Assembly: GCA_005406025.1 (NCBI GenBank)
Contig: BGZK01001197.1
Coordinates: 62,001-126,000 of the forward strand
DNA from: Eumeta japonica
Taxonomy: Eukaryota; Arthropoda; Insecta; Lepidoptera; Psychidae
Length of the DNA stretch: 64,000 nt
Direction: 5' to 3'
Shown here: one piece after another, positions 62,401 to 64,000 of the stretch
Layout of the letters: each line of letters opens with the position of its first letter
How positions within the stretch are numbered: position 1 is the stretch's first letter
Program-made: the position numbers and the translations under genes
The notes under the pieces: model-generated
What the model was told of the DNA's origin: nothing
Databases searched by the model: none
Seen by the model: the letters and a program-made list of their open reading frames with translations, nothing else

Positions 62401-64000
62401 ATAAATGTTATAATCTCGTTTTTATCTATAATCTTTCAGTACTTAATTCCAAGTTACTACTTACAAAAATAGCAGGATTCTGTTAGAGCTGGTATATGAT
62501 AAATGCTATGTGTTTTGTTTTCAAACATTAACTATCAATGTTCGTATTTTCTACTTCAGTAACGACCATTATTCAGAATTTCAGAGTCAAATATGCGAGT
62601 CAGTTGGGGTCATACACGAAAAAATTCTCTTCTCAGAAATAATTGGTCGTTTGCATATTGACGTTCGCGAATGCAAAGAATAATCTAATATATTAAATGC
62701 TCTAATAAATAGTAAATCCACTGATAATAATCTACTGTTAAAATAAATTGATTTCAATGTGACTAAATGAGAAATTAAAGTGAGCGGCTTAACGCAACGC
62801 AGTATGCGCGTACTTCGGTCCATTAAAATAAAACTACAGATTTAAAACCGGAAAACTTCGTTGTTTCTGTTTAAGACATAAATCTTCAACGTGATTTGTT
62901 CTAAGGATCAATAAATTTTAATGAGCCAGGCGTCGTCTCTGTTTATCGATTGTATAAAATATTGTCAAAATAGACAAATAGACTAGAAAACGAAACAGTG
63001 TCTCTATAATTATTGTAATAAATAGCATCAAAACTATACAAACTAAATTTTATGAAATTTTTAATATTCTGTTTTCATAAATAAGTCTCACTTTGTTTCA
63101 AGGACCAACTTCACGATGTTAAAATTTTGATCAAAGTATGTACGCATTTCGTGGTACTCTGAAATTCATCTTCATGGTTTCTTTTTGTAATACGCCTAAA
63201 ATGTTACATCTTCAAAAAGAATTTTTCTTGTTTTGCACATATTGAAAACGTTTGAAAATTAAATTAGGCCATATACGACTACAGTACACCAAAAAAAGAC
63301 TGCTATTAAAAACATACTGGTAGTAAAATAAAAAATAAATCTTGATTAAGTATTATCTGAAGACATAATCATACTCGCATATGTGCATGTCTTGTAAAAG
63401 CAATTTAGATGCATGGCACTTAATTTTACTGCCTTTAAAAGCTTCTATATTGAAAAGATTTTATTGGGCAATTGTTTTGTATATTTATACACATCAAAAT
63501 ATGTTTTTATATAACTGACAAATGGAAAGACGAACTTTGTGGTTAGACTAAATTACCAGAAACAAAGTAATTTAGACATCGATATCCTATATAACTAAAT
63601 TGCGAACTAAAGCAAATCGAAATGCGTATTTGCTTGTTTATATGTTAATTTCTGTTGAATTGGGCGGCTTTTGAATGGGGAAAAAATTTCATCCCATTCG
63701 AAAGCATCATCCGATCAGATTCAGTATCGAATTTTAAGATATATCCGAAATCCGGAATCCGGAAATCACGATTAAGAGATAGTCAATTATAAATATCGAC
63801 GTCCCTTGGACCTTACCGTTTCCATAGACGAGGACAGCCCGTGTATCCTCTTGTTGTGCTCTTGCCTTTCTTTGTCGCGTTGCCGTTTCTCCATTGCCGC
63901 CGTTATACGAGAGCCGATCTTATGTCTCAATCTCCTTTTCGGCGAGGACTTGGTGGGGGTGAGCGGTGATTCAGCTAATGTGTCGTCTTTGTAGAACTCG
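40224..64000 (-). CDS. Mctp: Mctp-like protein: C2 domains plus two membrane segments (5' partial)
   Basis: Multiple C2 and transmembrane protein, an ER-anchored family linked to lipid and vesicle traffic and synaptic homeostasis (family knowledge). Exons, 5' to 3': 63999-63817, 54808-54660, 54157-54008, 52929-52740, 49252-49074, 45613-45403, 45315-45170, 44501-44353, 44273-44212, 44131-44025, 43151-43042, 40454-40357, 40283-40224. All phases fit (597 aa seen). Order: basic N-terminal segment; C2B-like domain (LTIALIEVKGLAS...ILEVTLWDKENQDSFLGR); C2C-like domain (DVGCLSVLV...IPLLQIRNGEKKWYALK); INPKEQVY linker; first hydrophobic hairpin; acidic linker; TLQNFQEMTLVVQN helix; second hydrophobic hairpin; INKFTRK...NNEILDLLSRVPDDE tail. 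The reticulon-like C-terminal half is well conserved. Calcium ligands in both C2 domains are largely lost. A C2A was not found; it may lie off the window or be absent. Confidence 0.88.
40357..40454 (-). CDS. Mctp: Mctp-like exon: C-terminal conserved tail
   Basis: Acceptor ATTTTCAG; AINKFTRKILRPNRIPNNEI then LDLLSRVPDDEVL; donor CTG|GTGAGA. Near-invariant in the family (INKFT.K...NNE.LDFLSRVPSD). Confidence 0.94.
40455..43041 (-). other. Mctp intron with mariner copy 1
   Basis: 2.6-kb intron; besides the mariner remnant (about 41600-42558), AT-rich sequence with no other recognised feature. Confidence 0.7.
41600..42560 (-). mobile_element. Decayed mariner-family transposon, copy 1
   Basis: Inverted ends: right, complement of ATTAGGTCGGGGAAAAAGTT; left, AGCTCTGGGAAAAGTTTTTT. 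On the minus strand broken frames show mariner transposase landmarks: the GRP...KI DDI block (near 42170), then NLLKKVGYTKKLDTW and LMDRVLIYDSLLKRNETEPF. Many stops, frameshifts and an internal deletion (about 0.96 kb against about 1.3 kb intact) make it non-functional. Confidence 0.85.
43042..43151 (-). CDS. Mctp: Mctp-like exon: second membrane hairpin
   Basis: Acceptor GTTTCAG; NLVNFTVPYLSWLAIVILVT then IAIVMYLIPVKYIFMAWG; donor G|GTGAGT. Confidence 0.93.
43430..43720. repeat. Interspersed repeat with degenerate TTTTGATTC-like core
   Basis: Starts 'ctgggctccacccacgcgga', has a TTCGATTTCAATCTTGGGTT-like core and ends 'cccagtagttttcgcgaagt'. It is the best-preserved example here of the family also seen at 13386-13700; it lies in the intron between 43151 and 44025. 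Confidence 0.5.
44025..44131 (-). CDS. Mctp: Mctp-like exon: conserved inter-membrane helix
   Basis: Acceptor TTGTTTCAG; EDKWSIRETLQNFQEMTLVV then QNAIGTFASLGESIK; donor AA|GTTAGT. Aligns with the ...IQE.C..VQN.LDE.ASFGERIKN helix of MCTPs. Confidence 0.9.
44212..44273 (-). CDS. Mctp: Mctp-like exon: cytosolic acidic linker
   Basis: 62 nt, acceptor ATTCCTTAG, donor AAG|GTAGTT; RRKNEETNGPNGTSEDTPEK. A TTCGCAG just inside the exon is rejected as acceptor because it breaks the phase. Confidence 0.8.
44353..44501 (-). CDS. Mctp: Mctp-like exon: first membrane hairpin
   Basis: Acceptor GTTCCCAG; KECFEWESRTYSFIALLIWL then TMCCIFEVWMLPALILIPFV, a long hydrophobic segment with a central charged/polar dip, ending WYRPKRYRYI; donor C|GTAAGA. 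Confidence 0.92.
45170..45315 (-). CDS. Mctp: Mctp-like exon: C2-to-membrane linker
   Basis: Acceptor TTCCCAG; IKASIRVINPKEQVYMKAED, KLNRHIFARNIYRSRVIISW; donor AA|GTAAGG. Matches the KAS.RT..PKEQ...E..LS...L.RN block before the first MCTP membrane region. Confidence 0.92.
45403..45613 (-). CDS. Mctp: Mctp-like exon: second half of C2C-like domain
   Basis: Acceptor CTTTTCAG; ITSILVVSVFDENKQKAEIL, GKISIPLLQIRNGEKKWYAL, LLEMRVTWNP; donor CCG|GTGAGT. The third loop reads FDENKQKAE instead of a YDEDRDRSAD-type pattern. Confidence 0.92.
45866..45885. repeat. Interstitial (CCTAA)4 telomere-like array
   Basis: Four perfect CCTAA units, the complement of TTAGG, the telomere repeat of most insects. 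It lies within an Mctp intron. Confidence 0.85.
46890..47167 (+). mobile_element. Helitron-like 3' end with 112-bp tandem units
   Basis: Two diverged tandem units (about 46898-47009 and 47010-47122), each starting AAACGGCTG(A/G)ACCGATT and ending near GGTGGCGC/GATGGCGC. They are followed by a small hairpin GGCAGGACGACGTCTGCC (47139-47156) and, 7 nt later, CTAG. A hairpin shortly before CTRR is the Helitron terminus signature; the ACGTCTGCCGGG(T)CAGCTAG ending is frequent in lepidopteran repeats (pattern memory). The minus-strand 150-codon frame over it is an artefact. Confidence 0.55.
47570..47690 (-). mobile_element. tRNA-derived SINE-like fragment
   Basis: On the minus strand GAGTTCGATTCTCG resembles a pol III B box (GGTTCGANNCC), preceded by a GCCTTAGCCGGCGCAGCTT stretch. 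The A box is unclear. Confidence 0.35.
48500..48575 (+). mobile_element. Degenerate SINE head
   Basis: TGTTGGTTCAGTGGTCAGGA resembles an A box (TGGCNNAGTGG) and is followed by AAACCAGAAGGTATTGAGTT at B-box distance. Heavily decayed. Confidence 0.4.
49074..49252 (-). CDS. Mctp: Mctp-like exon: first half of C2C-like domain
   Basis: Acceptor TTCTACAG; AWYHLADDYRDVGCLSVLVY, then GAKGLAGGDPFCVLELGNTR and TEYKTADPNWMKIFVF; donor TT|GTAAGT. This exon is strikingly GC-rich against its flanks. The first calcium loop is shorter than usual: MCTPs normally have about six more residues, including an Asp, between GL and DPF. Confidence 0.9.
49303..50422 (-). mobile_element. Decayed mariner-family transposon, copy 2
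   Basis: Same family as the copy near 42 kb: ends GGTCGGATAAAAATTTTTTT (left) and the complement of TAGGTCGGAGAAAAAGTTTT (right). Minus-strand fragments include DDYKWITYNKN (the transposase DEKWI.YDN block), a WSAGK remnant and IDQQKGVVFHHK (the NRRGVVFHQDNARPH block). Longer than copy 1, about 1.1 kb, but frameshifted and stop-ridden. Confidence 0.85.
52420..52676 (+). mobile_element. tRNA-derived SINE with (CA)n tail
   Basis: CGTGGCTCATTGATTAAGAA (A-box-like), then GGGAGGTACCGAATTCAATC (B-box-like), a body with CTCGGAGAGCACAGTAAGTC, and a CA/CG-alternating tail (52636-52676). The head-body-tail order is that of common lepidopteran SINEs. Confidence 0.65.
52740..52929 (-). CDS. Mctp: Mctp-like exon: end of C2B-like domain and linker
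   Basis: Acceptor TTTTCCAG; RAIIDVLDLEKEKTHEMRIK, VEIFMLLTISG, then the linker MDDYKNTEQQMKLMRRNF; donor TTT|GTGAGT. Confidence 0.85.
53064..53800 (-). other. Mctp intron with (TA)n block
   Basis: AT-rich intron sequence containing a long interrupted (TA)n run (53415-53527); nothing else recognised. Confidence 0.6.
53415..53527. repeat. (TA)n microsatellite, interrupted
   Basis: About 30 uninterrupted TA units (53416-53474), then shorter TA runs separated by AAA and a 12-nt spacer. Confidence 0.95.
54008..54157 (-). CDS. Mctp: Mctp-like exon: middle of C2B-like domain
   Basis: Acceptor AACTTGCAG; RLGAEKCKSKFAKISDNEIK, W-EMF-V, EYILEVTLWDKENQDSFLGR; donor CG|GTAATA. The W.E.F...V and VTLWDK strands are classic C2 landmarks. 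Confidence 0.88.
54660..54808 (-). CDS. Mctp: Mctp-like exon: start of C2B-like domain
   Basis: Acceptor TGTTGCAG; LILSNTTKGDLHKMGRRMRT, then the first beta strands LTIALIEVKGL; donor AG|GTACGT. Where MCTP C2 domains read SDPYVKF this reads SNALYCRF. Confidence 0.85.
55144..55255. mobile_element. Palindromic mini-MITE, 112 bp
   Basis: The left arm AGAAACATTACAGTA(GG)TACAATGAAT...TTTGTTTAGTGT is the near complement of the right arm, around a TTTTGCATATAT centre. The whole unit is one stem-loop with a few bulges. Confidence 0.75.
55256..55330. repeat. Alternating CA/TA/TG simple repeat
   Basis: ACACACACACATATATATAT then GTGTGTGTATTACG and GTACATGTATATATG: self-complementary alternating sequence directly after the palindromic MITE. 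Confidence 0.8.
55535..55566. repeat. Perfect hairpin, 14-bp arms
   Basis: TTTCGTACAATATC, loop AACG, GATATTGTACGAAA. Confidence 0.9.
55850..56010. repeat. Interspersed repeat with degenerate TTTCGATTTT-like core
   Basis: Starts 'acggctcccgctcgtggtta', followed by TTCAATTCGAGTCTCGATTT and related runs; another member of the family at 13386-13700. Confidence 0.45.
56390..56450. repeat. Extended hairpin
   Basis: The core AAGAAAGGATTC-CAA-GAATCCTTTCTT (56409-56435) is perfect. Outer GGTACT...CTTAGAGGTACT and GGTACTAAGAGGTAC segments extend the pairing, with small bulges. Confidence 0.85.
56640..56830 (-). mobile_element. tRNA-derived SINE, minus orientation
   Basis: On the minus strand TCTCTGTGGTTAAGGCCATC, then AAGGTTCGATCCTGAACACG (good B box), then GCGAATTGACCAATGGGTTT. 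The last part matches the SINE near 52.5 kb (GGCGAATTGACCTATGGATC), so these are two copies of one family. Confidence 0.65.
57507..57765 (-). CDS. Unidentified acidic ORF / possible first exon nested in Mctp intron
   Basis: Starts at ATG 57765; the frame runs to 57403. A strong donor (AGTG|GTAAGAACG) at 57506 would end an 86-codon exon. Protein: MSIRPLSPNEITRLLLDVEN, CCFNDEELSFYLG, then an acidic patch (IDLEDIVIEFEEEIIDS) and a Ser/Pro stretch. Short acidic N-termini of this style occur in piggyBac-type transposases, but no transposase core, TTAA boundary or inverted end was found. Its phase fits neither neighbouring Mctp exon, so it is not an Mctp exon. Confidence 0.4.
58930..59462 (+). pseudogene. 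Frameshifted fragment of a TE-associated arthropod protein family
   Basis: Reading across three frames recovers landmarks of an uncharacterised family that is multicopy in arthropods: MGLMKRFEKPV, then KYFRYLRSKLPRLSKAKL, then ANIRKLL, then VWHTFKHVGLKFLVNN, then SHVDYSPENLGASNEKHRER with LHQDI, then IRYQG, MMLQY and a CWT-like remnant. These fit the family pattern LGLMK.FVKA / F.YL..KFP.LS.AK / IRKL / AW.AF..V...FLGN / SHLDFFPEN.GA.S.EHGERFHQDI / RYQG.W...MMADYCW (from memory). Frame changes and stops show it is dead. The transposon class is unknown. Confidence 0.55.
60940..61110 (+). mobile_element. SINE body fragment
   Basis: TGGAGAGAAAACGTTAGACC followed by GTCGGCCGTTATTAGTCTCC corresponds to the GAGAGCACGTTAAGCCGTCGGTCCCGGTTATTA-type body of tRNA-derived SINEs (first 20 bases diagnostic). 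A later 'ggccacagagggattgaggttc' piece may be part of the tail. Confidence 0.45.
63817..64000 (-). CDS. Mctp: Mctp-like probable N-terminal exon (cut by window edge)
   Basis: Open frame EFYKDDTLAESPLTPTKSSP followed by a basic RLRHKIGSRITAAMEKRQRD stretch, ending ...SSSMET|GTAAGG. The phase (0) matches the next identified exon 9 kb downstream. It is assigned to this gene by strand, phase and Lys/Arg-rich pre-C2 character only; it could belong to another gene, and a further exon between is not excluded. Confidence 0.55.

Larger units (their letters stand above)
54809..63816 (-). other. Mctp 5' intron (9 kb, if the outer exon belongs)
   Basis: Holds a palindromic MITE-like repeat (55144-55255), hairpins (55535-55566, 56390-56450), repeat blocks (55850-56010), SINE copies (56640-56830, 60940-61110), an unidentified ORF (57507-57765) and a decayed TE protein (58930-59460). 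From 61110 to 63800 nothing was recognised. Confidence 0.55.

Noticed and set aside
1..64000. CRISPR arrays, bacterial operons, rRNA or intact tRNA genes
   Set aside because: None was found; tRNA-like boxes occur only within SINE remnants, and the gene structures are eukaryotic.

Overview
This is AT-rich eukaryotic DNA with intron-containing genes, canonical GT/AG splice sites, TATA/AATAAA signals and many decayed transposons. Gene content, tRNA-derived SINEs of a kind common in moths and butterflies, mariner and Helitron-like debris, and a short CCTAA array (the insect telomere unit) point to an insect, most probably a lepidopteran. The clade is an inference; no sequence here proves it.

Three protein-coding genes can be built exon by exon with consistent splice phases. 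(1) RIOK1, the atypical RIO protein kinase of 40S ribosome maturation, is complete on the minus strand (7142 to 478; 4 coding exons; 507 aa), with a 16-nt first coding exon. (2) black, the insect aspartate 1-decarboxylase that makes beta-alanine for cuticle tanning and pigmentation, is complete on the plus strand (21106 to 30150; 4 exons; 510 aa). It has a GC-rich 5' end, a TATA-like box, a small uORF and a 6.8-kb intron 2. (3) An Mctp-like gene (multiple C2 domains, two C-terminal membrane segments) lies on the minus strand from the right window edge to 40224. Twelve joined exons and one probable N-terminal exon give about 597 codons; its 5' end is outside the window. Both visible C2 domains have lost most expected calcium ligands.

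Layout: 1-7142 RIOK1 with its polyA signal; 7230-7504 a possible small membrane-protein terminal exon just upstream; 7.5-20.9 kb intergenic, with a GC-rich block (10.8 kb), a 657-bp MITE (13.9-14.6 kb) and repeat debris; 20.9-30.6 kb black; 30.6-40.2 kb convergent intergenic DNA with a 500-bp pogo-like MITE bounded by TA; 40.2-64 kb Mctp. The Mctp introns hold two decayed mariner copies of one family, a Helitron-like end, SINEs, a CCTAA array, an unidentified acidic ORF (57.5-57.8 kb) and a frameshifted copy of a TE-associated protein (58.9-59.5 kb).

The most unusual structure is in black intron 2. It is a 2.05-kb near-palindromic foldback element (25778-27830) whose centre carries part of an unidentified protein, with two sharp hairpins at its left edge. 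The same intron has an isolated CpG-rich block (about 22.80-23.14 kb) with an antisense splice donor. No prokaryotic system, CRISPR, viral gene or toxin gene was recognised.
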